NCBI GenBank assembly: GCA_037447655.1
Contig: JBBHKE010000396.1
Coordinates: 165,496 to 229,495, forward strand
DNA from: Zygnema cylindricum
Lineage: Eukaryota; Streptophyta; Zygnematophyceae; Zygnematales; Zygnemataceae
Direction of reading: 5' to 3'
DNA: 64,000 nt
Each line of letters opens with the position of its first letter. Positions within the stretch are counted from its first letter, which is position 1. The notes under the pieces are model-generated. The model saw only the letters and a list, made by a program, of their open reading frames with translations. It was not told where the DNA came from and ran no database searches. The position numbers and the translations under genes are program-made. Positions 15,001-24,655 of the stretch are shown here, piece after piece.

Positions 15001-15566
15001 CAATTTTTATCTTTTTCTGGACGTCCTTCACCTTACACAAGCCTTTTTATTTCTGACTCCAATTGTATGAAATGTCCAGCCTTTGCTTCTTTATATTTGT
15101 CATTCTTGTGCAGGAATATTTCATAAAAGGAGACAATTGTTTTGGCTTAGGTGTCAGTATTATCCTTTTATATGGCCCGTTTGTCTTTACATGCAAACAC
15201 AGGTATTTAGGTGTTGAAGTTTGTTACACTCTGTTCTACATTTTTTGGCAGCATTTGTTTTTAGTTCTGCACGTACTCAAACTAATTGAAGCAGAACGCG
15301 CGCGAAAGAGTGAAAGGGAAGCAGACAAGTGAGACATATGGACGCAAAACGGAGAAAAGAAAAGGGGGAAGAAAGTTTCAAAGAGAGAAAGGAAAAGAAA
15401 GGGAGAGAGGAGGAAAGAGACGAAAGGAAAGAAAAAGCAAGAAGAAGACAATCACTACCTTCATCGCTTATCCGGTTGTAGCTGGCGGGCTCACTGGCAG
15501 TTCCTCCTCTTGACCAGACGCACCATGAGCGAAAGGCTTGTTCTTGGAAGTATGAAAGAATGCCAT
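1..15566 (-). CDS. INTS1: Integrator complex subunit 1 (INTS1), partial, multi-exon
   Basis: Scaffold subunit of the nuclear Integrator complex, which binds RNA polymerase II, cleaves nascent snRNA and other transcripts and attenuates transcription. Exons, in transcription order (high to low coordinates): 15566-15495 (uncertain), 13721 to about 12870, 11933 or 11912-11743, 11282-11142, 10977-10876, 10307-10258, 9847-9793, 9615-9488, 9123-8940, 8602-8513, 7023-6904, 5620-5495, 5004-4867, 4450-4337, 4000-3887, 3529-3419, 2525-2371, 1040-701, 511-428. Introns have GT..AG ends and phases agree from 11282 down. The order of conserved blocks follows animal INTS1: the VYLQD..WVDNEAC block, the GYEEVR..WLNSP helical repeat, the LPVYEETLARIILMGIS block, LSPEEAM..RAAAL, LYWRASIVVML, then LQLGQRLRASKNPNFL and PWLRKIL. 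The remaining C-terminal part lies beyond the left edge (1-427 is intron). One missed exon between 7.0 and 5.6 kb, or at 12 kb, is possible. Confidence 0.85.
428..2525 (-). CDS. INTS1: INTS1 exons 17-19, last ones inside the window
   Basis: Exons 2525-2371 (VMSLYWRASIVVMLIAVMNC..YLWDNFPTVRGLLE), 1040-701 (YEELQQDEEHKK..PPLWVWEQVQKLDSE..LGQRLRASKNPNFL) and 511-428 (GVREAWPWLRKILRSEPTVL). Phases 2, 0, 0 join cleanly. They match the animal INTS1 blocks around LYWKAWPLLLVVAAF..WEEYPTL and LGHLLCRSRNPDFL..SMPWLADLV. The next exon is beyond the left edge. Confidence 0.85.
3419..7023 (-). CDS. INTS1: INTS1 exons 11-16, central helical region
   Basis: Exons 7023-6904, 5620-5495, 5004-4867, 4450-4337, 4000-3887 and 3529-3419, all phase 0. 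Recognisable blocks are NMRAIATILKAM..LALIFQ, IRGSLGEVNPIALCRGLL, LVELICVLLNLGAAQLASEE, MEAMAWCTDVLAVYLSDL, IRFLSFGLPVYEETLARIIL and EYPLSPEEAMAALES..RAAALNS. They align in order with the central human INTS1 region. The acceptor of the 5620 exon has a weak polypyrimidine tract and is the least certain boundary. Confidence 0.82.
7883..7976. repeat. Perfect 47-bp tandem duplication in an INTS1 intron
   Basis: Two identical adjacent copies (7883-7929, 7930-7976). Each contains GAAGGAGAGGCTAGCCTTCT, which has a partial dyad (AAGG..CCTT). It lies between the exons at 8513 and 7023 and looks like a recent slippage product. Confidence 0.9.
8513..10307 (-). CDS. INTS1: INTS1 exons 6-10, linker and first helical repeats
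   Basis: Exons 10307-10258, 9847-9793, 9615-9488, 9123-8940 and 8602-8513. The first two are short and encode a glycine-rich linker. The third begins GSDVRKRFEEDNLQEK. The fourth carries ILGAGYEEVRVVASSMLEIW and SNLLSLK, matching the GYKEVRLLAVQKLEMWLQNP..LIKIRLK helical block of animal INTS1. Splice phases (2,0,2,0,0) join without a break. Confidence 0.85.
9220..9248 (-). other. Duplicated exon start (decoy or poison exon) in INTS1
   Basis: A 29-base segment with its own TTTAG acceptor and a following GTAAGG. It reads LFILGAG, nearly the same as LLILGAG at the start of the exon at 9123. Including it would shift the frame of the following exon, so it is more likely a non-coding duplicate than a real exon. 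Confidence 0.35.
10640..10860. repeat. CT-rich low-complexity tract (INTS1 intron)
   Basis: Plus strand is rich in CCCTCT/CTTCTCC. A similar tract lies at 11,395-11,700 in the next intron. Any open frames here are low-complexity artefacts. Confidence 0.7.
10876..11933 (-). CDS. INTS1: INTS1 exons 3-5, conserved N-terminal (DUF3677-type) region
   Basis: Three exons: 11933 (or 11912)-11743, 11282-11142 (47 codons) and 10977-10876 (34 codons), joined in phase 0. They read through YHYLSCLYVAKKLPEAF, then LPILACRLLARALAE..WP, then VYLQDASGPRTWVDNEACRD..AFP. Animal INTS1 shows the same order (SLMYLAKIKPNIF, VLACNLLMAAYE..WPE, VYIEDSLGERIWVDSPHCK..AF), the most diagnostic match in the gene. The intron at 11,395-11,700 is strongly CT-rich. 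Confidence 0.88.
12774..13721 (-). CDS. INTS1: INTS1 N-terminal acidic exon with EAR-like motif
   Basis: Open frame following a CCCCTCAG acceptor. It encodes a basic cluster (QRRRKK), then the EAR-type repression motif inside LDLNEAPLEFDLNAP, an acidic stretch (DDEEEFPEG) and a long, charged, low-complexity, probably disordered region. The splice donor was not fixed: it should leave one extra base to match the next exon, and the frame stays open to 12774, so the real exon end is probably near 12870. INTS1 N-termini are generally poorly conserved, so assignment rests on position directly upstream of the conserved exons. Confidence 0.65.
13740..15494. other. Long intron or 5' region of INTS1 without features
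   Basis: AT-rich sequence with no convincing coding stretch on either strand, apart from a purine-rich tract at about 15,290-15,440 (GAAAG/GGAAAAGAAA runs). It is an intron if the first exon at 15495-15566 is right, otherwise promoter or 5' flank. Confidence 0.5.
15495..15566 (-). CDS. INTS1: INTS1 putative first coding exon
   Basis: An ATG opens a 24-codon frame (begins MAFFHTSKNK, ends QEEELP) that stops at a GTGAGC donor in phase 0. This matches the phase of the next exon at 13721. The 1.77 kb intron would contain the GA-rich tract at 15.3-15.4 kb. There is no homology support, so this is only a plausible start; the true start may lie elsewhere upstream. Confidence 0.35.
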
Positions 15567-15758
15567 GGACTATGATGAGTCTCGGACGGAAGCAGCCATT
15601 GGCTTGTACGGTAGCCAGGAGGACACAAGCAACTCAAGTAATTTGTACGGATCCAACTTTACAGAACATGCTGTCTTTTGACATCACAAATTGACACGGG
15701 AGCACAGTACACCTTGAATCGTTATTAGCGTATAGAAATTATTAGTGTAAAGAAACAA

Positions 15759-15884
15759 TTAGCGGCAGCAGTCGGTGCTTTAAACCGGAGTTTACAAAAT
15801 GGAAGGAGATCGAATTGGGAGGCAGCAAAGAGGGTTCTGCGGTATCTTGCAGGGACACGAAATTTGCGACTTGCTATCGGTGGT
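15759..15884 (+). pseudogene. Isolated copia RT/RNase H fragment
   Basis: A 42-codon open stretch containing LAAAVGALNRSLQNG and WEAAKRVLRYLAGTRNLRL, the conserved segment of Ty1/copia pol between reverse transcriptase and RNase H. The same block occurs in C, D and B. No flanking pol or LTR was found, so it is a relic. Confidence 0.8.
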
Positions 15885-15899
15885 ATGTTTTGCGTACAA

Positions 15900-16860
15900 T
15901 AGGCATATTGTATGGGCGTACGGACACCTACTTTTGAACTATGCTTTGCGGACATGATATGTACGACGCCTTCCAAAACAAAATGTACTGCCACGCAAGC
16001 GTTTGTACAGACCGAAAATAACCCCGGAGGAACTTAGAACCTGCCCAAAAAAAAAAACCTCGGGGGCCCGAAAAAAAAAACAGCAAAGGACCAAGCGGAT
16101 ACGAGTAAAATATAAATAGTGTGGTGTACGGTCGATGTCAGACCGTACATAAATGTACCTTTTTAGTTGAAATTTAAATTTTAAATCATACGCGCATGCA
16201 TACGACCGTGCGCTAAAAAAAAGGTTCAACCTCGTCGCCAAAAACCACGTTCGCACACATTCCCCTACTATCGCCTCGTTTGAAGTGTTAATATAAAATA
16301 AGTTCGCATGTGGGAGGTCACAAACTTTCAGTTAAATAATTGAACTGTGTGTAGTTACACGCCCACATACAACGTCTTCAAACTGCGAAGGCTTACTTCA
16401 TGTGATTTTTCGCTGTTCCGTTTATATAAACACTATAACATGTTTTGTGTCCAATTAAAGTCAATGTGTATCCTATTTTGGTGGAAACGAACGATTTTAC
16501 CGTAAATGTTTACTCTAATATGGTGTTTAGACGTGATTTCAACATGAATTAGAATTAATGTATACGTTAATAAGGGGTCAAAGTGACAAAAGGACCACAA
16601 ATTACAGTTAATGGGTAAAATAAATAGAATAAAAATACAACATTTAGCGTTGGTGATATTTAGGTCGAAGTAACGCCAAATGCGGACATCCATAGAAAAA
16701 TGTAACCTTTTTTGAACAAATCACATCAAACCAAACATTTTGTTGTTTTTTTAGGGATTTGACGCTGCGCCGTCATTTTGGCAAACATACAAATTTCTTT
16801 CGTTTCATGAGGAAGCAGGCAAAAATGTCGCCACCACTTTCATTTCGCTTCCGTGGATTC
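15900..16860. other. Intergenic stretch, nothing recognised
   Basis: AT-rich, with two A-runs near 16,035 and 16,070. No conserved protein, RNA gene or repeat boundary was seen on either strand. Confidence 0.5.
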
Positions 16861-16875
16861 GCGTGTGGCGGCTCT

Positions 16876-17965
16876 TTCTCCCTCGCCATATCTAGCGTCC
16901 CTCTGTTTCCCTCTTCATTGACTCTGCCCCCCTTCCCTCTCCATTTCCCTCTCTCTCTCCCTTTCTCTCTCCCTTTCCCTCTCCTCCTCCCTCTCCCTCT
17001 CTCTCTCCCTCTCCCCCTCCCTCTCCTTCTCACCCTCTCGATCTGCCGCATTATATCCCTCCTCTTCCTCTCCCACTCCCCAATTCCTTGATCTCCTGCT
17101 ATCTCTCCATCTCCCTCTTTTGTTGTCACACTATCTTCAGTTTACTATGTATTTTTATGTCATTTAACTCTCATTTTGATTTTGTTTGTCTCTCTCTCCC
17201 TTATGGTACTCAACGACGACGAGAGTGCATCATCGCTGAATGATTTATTTTTTATCCTGTAAGGACTTTACGAGACTGTCTTGGTGATGAATGACATGTT
17301 TCCCTCTCCTATATCTCCCTCTTACCCTATCGATCACTCGCTCTCTTTCCCTCCCCCTCTCCCTCTCCCTCTCCTCCCTCTCTCCATCTACTACCATCTC
17401 TCCCTCTCCCTCTCCCTTACCCTTTCCCTCTCACCCTCTTGATCTGCCGCACTATTTACATCCCTCTCTCTCTCTCCCTCTCGCCCTCCCTCGATCTGCC
17501 ACTATCTCTCCCTCCCCTTTTCCCTCTCCCTTCCCCTCTCCCTCTCTCTCTCACCCTCACAATATACTCCATTCTCTCCCTTTACCCCATACTCTCCCTC
17601 TCCCTCACCCTCTCGATCTACCACTATCTCTCCTTATCCCTCTCCCTTACCCTTTCCCTCTCAACCTCTTGATCTGCCGCACTATTTTCATCCGTCTCTC
17701 TCTCCCTCTCCCCCTCCCTCGATCTGCCGCTTCCCCACTCTTTCTACCTCTCCCTTTCCCTTTCCCTCTCCCTCTCACCCTCTTTGTCTACCGCACTATC
17801 TCCCTCCCCATCTCCCTCTCCTTTTCCCTCTCCCTCTCCCTCTTCTCACTCCCAGTCAAATTGTCGTACTCGGCAACTGTCGATCTCCCTCTTCCTCTCT
17901 TATTTCCTTTTCCCTATAGTCAAAATCGCGCAATTTCTCCTTCCCTTTCTCCCTCTCCCATTTAC
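16876..17965. repeat. Compound CCCTCT minisatellite
   Basis: About 1.1 kb of CCCTCT/CCCTTTCCCT repeats. They are broken at irregular spacing by a recurring unit close to CGATCTGCCGCACTAT (near 17,039, 17,440, 17,494, 17,614, 17,671, 17,721 and 17,787). Long Ser/Pro/Leu frames across it are compositional artefacts. Confidence 0.85.
17210..17238. repeat. CGACGA hairpin, copy 1 (imperfect)
   Basis: TCAACGACGA faces TCATCGCTGA across a short loop: an imperfect dyad followed by ATG. It is the first of four related hairpins between 17.2 and 21.5 kb. Confidence 0.5.
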
Positions 17966-18679
17966 TCGCCCACTAAAACTACACGTTAATGTCATTCAAT
18001 TTTTTAATAAACTCCATTGTTGTATTTTTTTCTTTGGTGTAGTCACGGGATTTTATTCAGTGAGCTGAATGTGATGGTGGAACACACAGATGGATTGTGG
18101 GAATGTCATCGAGTTTTTTTTACTCCATTTAATATTAGGACTTCCAAACAAATTTGTACATGAGTTAGAGAAGGTTAATAGATTATCATCTGTTACAAAG
18201 GAGAATTTTTATTTGCGATGTACTTTTCGTTCATGTACACAAATATTTTATTTACGTTTGAAAAATCGGTATTTGGTTGTATATATCGTAGTTTTTTTGC
18301 GGTGAACCTCTTTGTGGTTCTTAAGCGAAAAGGATTGAATTTGTTTCTAAGTGTATTATTGTAATATTTTATAATTGTAATTCGTTTAGATGTTGTTGCA
18401 ATCACGGTTGCTCTGATTTTATTTATTTATGTTTTGTAAATGTTAAGCGATACATGTGTTGGCATAATTAAGTATTTTGCTTGTCGCAAACTTGATATAT
18501 ATTTCTCTCTCTCAATTTTTGTTCTTGTCACCCGATTTTAATTTTTGTATTTATTATATCTGAGTCAATCTCACTTTTTTTTTTCTGTCTCGCTCTCCAT
18601 TATCTTACTCAGCTTCGAGACTGTATCGTCGCGACGAGACTGTATCGCCGCTGAGTGTTATGTTTTTCTTTCGTGCTAG

Positions 18680-18706
18680 TCAACGACGAGAATGTGTCGT
18701 CGTTGA
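18680..18706. repeat. CGACGA hairpin, copy 2 (perfect 10-bp stem)
   Basis: TCAACGACGA and TCGTCGTTGA form a perfect 10-bp stem with loop GAATGTG, followed by ATGG. A related broken copy precedes it at about 18,625-18,655. Confidence 0.7.
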
Positions 18707-19129
18707 ATGGCTTTTATATTTTTTCACGATTCAACACCGACACTGTGTGAACACAAGGAGTCGGAACCCATTTCTCCATTCCATAATTGTTTCTCTCTTA
18801 TTTTCCATTTCTGTTTAATATTGAACTTAACAAAACTATCCGTCCCTCTAGTCCTCATATTCTCTAACCTGTGTTCTTATATTTCAAACTATTTCTTTAC
18901 ATCCTTAAAATCCAGCCTTATGGTTCTCTTTTCCTATCTGTCACTATCCGATTCTTTATTTATTTTTTTGTCCCTTCCTCTCTCATGGTCTCTCTACTTT
19001 ATATCTCTTATACTCTTACATTTTTTATCTTTATGGCATACTATAACTTCTACTATCCAGCGATGATGCTATGTCCCAGCGACGATGCTATGTCGTTGTT
19101 GGATGGTATATTTCATATTCGGCCAATCG

Positions 19130-19150
19130 GCGACGACAATGTGTCGTCGC
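19130..19150. repeat. CGACGA hairpin, copy 3
   Basis: GCGACGAC and GTCGTCGC form a perfect 8-bp stem with loop AATGT, followed by TGAATGG as in copy 2. A degraded tandem copy lies just upstream (19,058-19,106). Confidence 0.7.
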
Positions 19151-19450
19151 TGAATGGCAACATGATACTGCAATTTAGGAAGCGTTTTTACACCATCACT
19201 ACATATGCATTTCATCCATTGTTTTGGCTATTCAACTTGCGCAGACAAAATATGAAAACAAAAAAAACAAAGAGGGATATATAATATTCAATGTGAAAGA
19301 AAGAAACATAATGTATACTGCATACTGCAGTAAAAGAAAAGTAGAAATAGTAACCTATCAAAATAAAACTACAAAAAAAAGGCAAATAAATCCACACTAT
19401 TATTAAAAAATTTTGCAAACGCCCATGATCTATTTTACCACCTCTCCTAA

Positions 19451-21376
19451 TTAAACCACCTCTCTATAAAGTGCCTCAAAATCACTGTAGTCCTCTAAGT
19501 CTTCGTCATGACTAGCTTTATCCTCTTGAATGTCGGCCTCTCGAAGGAGTTGGAGTAAATCCCGTGCGGGAGCCGAAGGAGTTGGCACCTCGTCGCCCTC
19601 GAAATGGTTTCGCCATTTCATGATTATCACTTGCAAATCCTAAGTAAACATACTCTCCTCCCATTTCCCATCCTTTAATGACAATCCACATTGGATCATC
19701 ACCTTCTGTGCATACCCCATGCCATTCTTGTCCTTCTTTTCGTTCACCTCGCGAATTGAATCGCGTGCCAACTTTAAGAAAAATGATTTCCCCGGTCCAA
19801 CTAACTTACCCGACCATTTTTGGCCCTTGGGTAAGGACCACTTGTGGCTCTCTATCCCCTTCGTTTTCCAATCTTCCCATTTTCTCGACCATACCTCCTT
19901 TTTTTTTCAGATTACAAATGAATCGGCAGGTTGCACTAGATGTGTTGCACACGGTGGGAAAAAATGGAGGGTTGTTCTCTTTGCGAGTAGAGCGGTGTTT
20001 AACTCCTTGGACATATTGTGCCCGCCACAATTGTCCACAAAAATAACCTTTTCTCGCCCATCACGATCTCTTTGGTATGACCTCGGCTCAGAGATCCATT
20101 GTGGGAAGACCGTCTTATCGTTCCAACTTTTAGGCCCGGTACGATAACAAACTCCTACAAAAGAGAGAGAGGGAGTGAGTTACATGAAGGGGAGATGGAT
20201 ATGGCATAGGGAGAATAAGAGAGTGGGACGGTGAGGGAAAGGGAGAGGGAAAGAGACGAGAAGTATTGGAGGGAGAGGGAGAGAGAGGGGGAAAGATATT
20301 GAGTGAGGGAGGGAGAGAGAGGGCAAAAAGGGGATGGGGAAGAACACTACAAACAACACAAAACAAAAAAAAATAAAAATTTGTTGTGGAATACAAGGGA
20401 GAATGAGAAAGATAATAGCGTTTATAATTACGAGGAAAAATTACACATAGGGAAAGAAACACACCTGGTATGTCATCGTGGATGCCCTTTATGAGGTAAC
20501 TACGAAGCTTGTTGACGAAGATTAGCATAAGAGATTCAATTCGGGCATTCACTCTGCCTGTGAGTCGAACCATCAAAGTCATCGACTCTCCGCCTCCCGC
20601 CACGTCCACGTATTTAACCACCTCGTCCCCGCGAAAACCCAACGTCTTTTTGTTATACATATTTACAATGACGTGGGTCTTGTCTATGTTTTTGACTAGA
20701 TCCTCGTTGTAGTGACCTAATATCACAATAACCAATAAAAATGTCAAAAAACACAACACACATAAATATGATGGTAGGGGCAACAACTTTCATTCGCGTA
20801 TTTGCATTTTTAACCATCTACAAAAACACAAAAAATAATAGATGTAACATATATTACAACATATATCAATGAGTTGTATAAAAGTACAAAAAGCTTACCC
20901 GATAAAATCCCCCTTTTAACTCTCCTATGTGATATGCTACCGTTTTTTCAATGTACTCTTTCTTCTCCATGCTTAAGTGTAACTTTCCTTTTTGAGCCCT
21001 CGTGACAATATTGTGTTTCTCGCAAAACCGTTGAGTCCATCGTTTTGTCATTTTCATTTTGATCTCCTTTCCCGTTTTGTCAGGAGAACCTCACATTATC
21101 CTTCTTCATACGTTTAATGATATGAACTGCCATGGTCCCCACAATAGTTTGAGACATTTTCATACCCGCCTTCTTGAACCGGTAGAACTCCTCCACCAAC
21201 TCCGAGTGCACCGTTGTCACCCACGGAAATTCCTTCCTCTCCCTACCCGGCAATGCCTTTGTCACCACCACATTTCCTCTTCCAAATCCAGCAGTCGACA
21301 AAGTGTGTGTCGTCACGTGTATGCTTCTCAATGTCGCAACCCTGCCCTTCCACCACCGACTTGCCTTTTGGAATTC
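19451..21376 (-). pseudogene. CENP-B/pogo-type DDE transposase pseudogene with introns
   Basis: Minus-strand segments 21376-20899, 20716-20465 and 20154-19451 join through GT..AG introns. Order: a WWKGR N-terminal part; a CENP-B-like helix-turn-helix (KRWTQRFCEKHNIVTR); a first catalytic Asp in NIDKTHVIVNM; a second in VDNCGGHN; a third probably in HLVQPADSF; then a K/W-rich tail. This is the layout of pogo/Tc5/jerky-like DDE transposases, which cut and paste DNA at TA targets. It is broken: a frameshift near 21,080, an in-frame TGA at 19907-19909 and a TAG at 19640-19642. The 5' end is missing (an acceptor precedes 21376). The second intron is GA/CT-rich. No terminal inverted repeats were identified. 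Confidence 0.75.
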
Positions 21377-21466
21377 TGCAACAAGAGGAAAGAAAAAAAA
21401 AAAACAACAACATGTCTCTCCTAAATCATATAGGGAAAAGTATATATTACAAAGAAAAAATCGTTC

Positions 21467-21489
21467 AACGACGACCAGCAGTCGTCGTT
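21467..21489. repeat. CGACGA hairpin, copy 4
   Basis: AACGACGAC and GTCGTCGTT form a perfect 9-bp stem with loop CAGCA. It lies just beyond the 5' end of the transposase pseudogene, so the hairpins bracket that gene. Confidence 0.65.
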
Positions 21490-21680
21490 AAACTCAACAA
21501 CGAATGTTGGTCGTCGCTAGTTCAGATATCTTGCCATTTGAAGATTGGCGATGACAAAAGTCGACGGCCAGCTAACCGATGCATATACGGATTAAGCGAC
21601 GAGTCATATTATCGGCGGTGGCCGTTATGTCTATCAAACCACAAGAGAATTAAAAAAAAACAAAAAAAGTAAGTGAATGG

Positions 21681-22671
21681 TGTTGTTTTGGAAACCTTCA
21701 GTCCTCTCTATATCTCGTTGCTATACTGTCATGCTACGCTAAGTCTGACATCGCATCAAGAATCCTCTCTATACTTTGTTGATATGCTGCCATGCTGCGG
21801 TGCTCTAATGTCGTAGCTGTGCTGGTAGAACACCGCAATCATAGCAGCTTGAGTAAACAGCTTCGTTGCTCTAAACATTACAACTGCACTAGTAGAGCAC
21901 CACAGCCATAGCAGTTCGTATGAAAGCTAAACTGTCGTAGGCAGGATTTAGTGTTTATGTAACTCTAAAGGGAGTACGCATACTTAGTACACCTCAGGCA
22001 CACGTGTCGGTATGTGGGGGTAGTCAAGGTTGGTTGATCTGGACGACGAAATACGCAGTCATTTGGTGACTCGATTTACACGTGGAGGTTCATCTTTAGT
22101 GGGAACGAATGCGTAGACGGCGGACGGAGTTCGCCGTCATTTTTGAAAAGGAAATATTGAAGTGTTCGCCGTCATTTCGGTGAAAGAACTTTTGCTACAC
22201 ACTTTAGCGGCGGCTAGAGTTAAAGATTAATGTAAATAGTTTGTACGGCAGACGGCGAAGGTTTGGTTTGGTAAAGATTTGGTGTACCGGTGGACCACGG
22301 AAATTGTGGTACGGTTTAGATCAGCTGTAGGCTCACTTGTATATGTAGGACTTAGAATATTTTGGAAGTTAGGATTTTGTTTGTATGAAAAACTGCAAAG
22401 CAGTTTTTGGGTTTTTTGAATTATAAGATCATTGTGATCTTTTGGCAGAATTGTGTGAAATTCTGCATGTGTTTTTTTTGGTGTATTTTCTTCATTGTGG
22501 CAAATTTGCAGACCTAGTGTGTGTCTGATTTGCTTTGAGCTTCATTGTGAAGTTCGTCATTTATGGGTATTCGTGAGAGTTTCCTCTTTGTACTTTGATT
22601 GTGATTATGGCATCTGCTGCTGCTGCTGCTTCTTCTTCTTCTTCAAAGGCACCAGCTGCCTCAAAACCACA
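21681..22671 (+). repeat. 5' LTR of element A+
   Basis: Starts TGTTGTTTTGGAAACC and ends AAACCACA immediately before a degenerate half-tRNA primer site. The start matches the inverted LTR end at 24,656. The gag ATG (22609) lies inside, 63 bases before the LTR end. There is no second LTR or TSD, because the element runs into an assembly gap. Confidence 0.7.
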
Positions 22672-22983
22672 GGTCACGGGCCCGCCCTCACGGATCCAAG
22701 TGTTTAATGGGGAAAAATATATGAATTGGGCTGATTTGACTAAATATTACCTTAAACAAGTAAAGTTGTATGATGTGGTCTCTGGTGTTCTTTTGGATAC
22801 GGACCCAAATTTTGAAAAGAAAAATGAGGATGCTTTACATGTTCTCAAGTTTATTTTGTAGGAAGACTTAAACATGACGTATATCAGTATCACTACGACA
22901 TCTGAATTATGGAAGAGTTTGAGAGAATCTCATGTCATAGCTATTGAGCAAAATGAGGTTATAACTGCTGGAAAAATTTGGGA
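22609..22983 (+). pseudogene. Element A+ gag, 5' fragment
   Basis: Begins MASAAAAASSSSSKAP within the LTR, continues through the primer site as KPQVTGPPSRIQVFNGEKY, then YMNWADLTKYYL, the usual start of copia-type Gag. A stop occurs at 22,859 and sequence is lost in the N-run. Low-complexity Ala/Ser codons at the N-terminus also occur in D and H. Confidence 0.75.
22672..22686 (+). promoter_or_regulatory. Degenerate half-tRNA primer-binding site, A+
   Basis: GGTCACGGGCCCGCC directly follows the LTR end. It differs from GGTTATGGGCCCACC seen in the other elements by three transitions, which look like decay. It encodes part of QVTGPP. Confidence 0.55.
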
Positions 22984-22993
22984 NNNNNNNNNN
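22984..22993. other. Assembly gap (10 N)
   Basis: Ten unknown bases. Sequence on the two sides is not contiguous (gag coding to the left, unrelated to the right), so the join and true gap size are unreliable. Confidence 0.98.
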
Positions 22994-24585
22994 CTCGTGA
23001 GATGTGAATGACAACACGACGATACGAACCGACTAGACTGTAGCGTCGACGCGACGAGATTATAGTGACAGCACGTACTCTCTGATCTTTCTCGGTTGTA
23101 CGTAGGGATGGACGTTTCAGTACGAGGTTTGTATATATGTTTGCTTTTACTTACTCTGCCCGTTTTACATATATGTTGTACGTTTTCTTATTTCCATTTC
23201 TACTGGTTTCTTATTTTTCCCTTATTATGAGGGGATCGTTCTTCACTTAGGATAACAGACGGCGTGCAAGGCGTATTAGGTGACAGGGGGTTTTTACCCT
23301 CGGACAGTGGATTATGCGGAACGTGCGGCAGACAATAGGATTCACTTCTTGCTAGGGGAGTATTATTCCCTTTTTATTCTTTGGTCATCTTTACCTTTAT
23401 TCTTTTGCATGTTGTATATACATTTTGCCCGTCTCATTCATTTTCGTTTGTATATATGTTTGGAGCATGACTTTGCAGGTAGGGATGCATGTTGGCTCTT
23501 TCTAGTCTCTCATGCACGACAGTGATATTAGAGCAGCGCAGCTGCGATGTCAGATCAGCCAAGCATAGCAGCACAACAGTAAGTGTAGAGTGCTCAAGGT
23601 TTCTCTTTTTTTGAAAAGTCAATTTCGTGGTTACGAGATAGTTTGCCCATAACTGCTAATTGGATTTAATATGGAGGTTTGAATAGATTCACGGATTGGG
23701 GGAGCAAACGGATTGATATAATTAAAGTGACGTAAAAGACTCATTGAGTGGTGTGAACAAGCTTTGACAAATGGACCGCGGATCGCGAAGCGATCCGATG
23801 TAAAATAAACATAATGTTGGAATAGGCGCCGCCGGTACGGCGGAGCTGCGACGCAGTTAAGTCAACGTAGCTGCGGCTATTTGTATGATCCGTACGGACA
23901 AGCGCAGCCAGCGCAGTAGCGCAGCTGCGGATAAGATGACTAGGATAGATCTCGAGTAATGATGATTGTACGGTAGTGGTAGCTTAGTAGTTGCTTAGTG
24001 GTAGCTTGGTTTCTGAAATACGAAGAGTGCGGTGTAAATATTTTGTAAAACATAGGTTTGTCCTTTTGACTAATTAGTTTATTAGAGTAGATATAGTACG
24101 GCTGGTATGCCTCCGTACTCTGAGTATAACTTGCAGGACTTAGATTATTTTATGTATCGTAGTCAAGTTTATCAAAGCAATGGCAGACTGTTTTCTGCAT
24201 CTTTGACCTGTTTTGTGATCACTCTGTTTAGTGCTTTCATGTGAAACTTTGTAGAGTTATTCTATGATATAGAATCTATATGTGTGAAGTTTCATTGTAT
24301 TCCAGTATCTCTGTAAGATTCTGTGAGCAGTCTAAGTGGTTAGTTTGTGAAGCTGTCAGCTGTTTTTGTGAAACTCTGGAGCCTATATCTTCTAGATTCC
24401 TTGGTGGATTTAGCTGTAACTTTTAGTGTTTATAGTGTATATTGTATAATGCGTATTGGTGAAGTTTGAGGTGATTCTGTTTAGTTTGGAGTAATCTGTG
24501 CTGTCTGAAACACAGCTGTTTTTGAGGTAGTTTCCGTGAGTAATCCATGGCTGAAATAGGCTATGGACAACAGTTTCCAGTTGCG
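22994..24585 (+). repeat. Patchwork of degraded LTR fragments
   Basis: 23,640-23,840 resembles the F-family LTR, including the hairpin CGGATCGCGAAGCGATCCG. 23,880-24,585 resembles D/H-type LTRs (repeated GTAGCTTAG, TGCCTCCGTAC, GACTTAG). At 23,522-23,533 TGATATTAGAGC resembles the ordinary TGGTATCAGAGC initiator-tRNA 3'-end primer site, perhaps a gypsy LTR boundary. No intact element or gene. Confidence 0.4.
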
Positions 24586-24655
24586 GTGTAAGATTTAGCG
24601 CAGCATGGTAGTATAGCAACAAGATATACAAAGGCCTCAAGGTTTCCAAAACAAC

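Noticed and set aside
17291-17989. 232-codon Ser/Pro/Leu open frame
   Set aside because: It lies entirely in the CCCTCT minisatellite; composition alone explains it.
20130-20786. 218-codon minus frame as one protein
   Set aside because: It runs through a GA/CT-rich intron of the transposase pseudogene; only 20716-20465 is real coding sequence.
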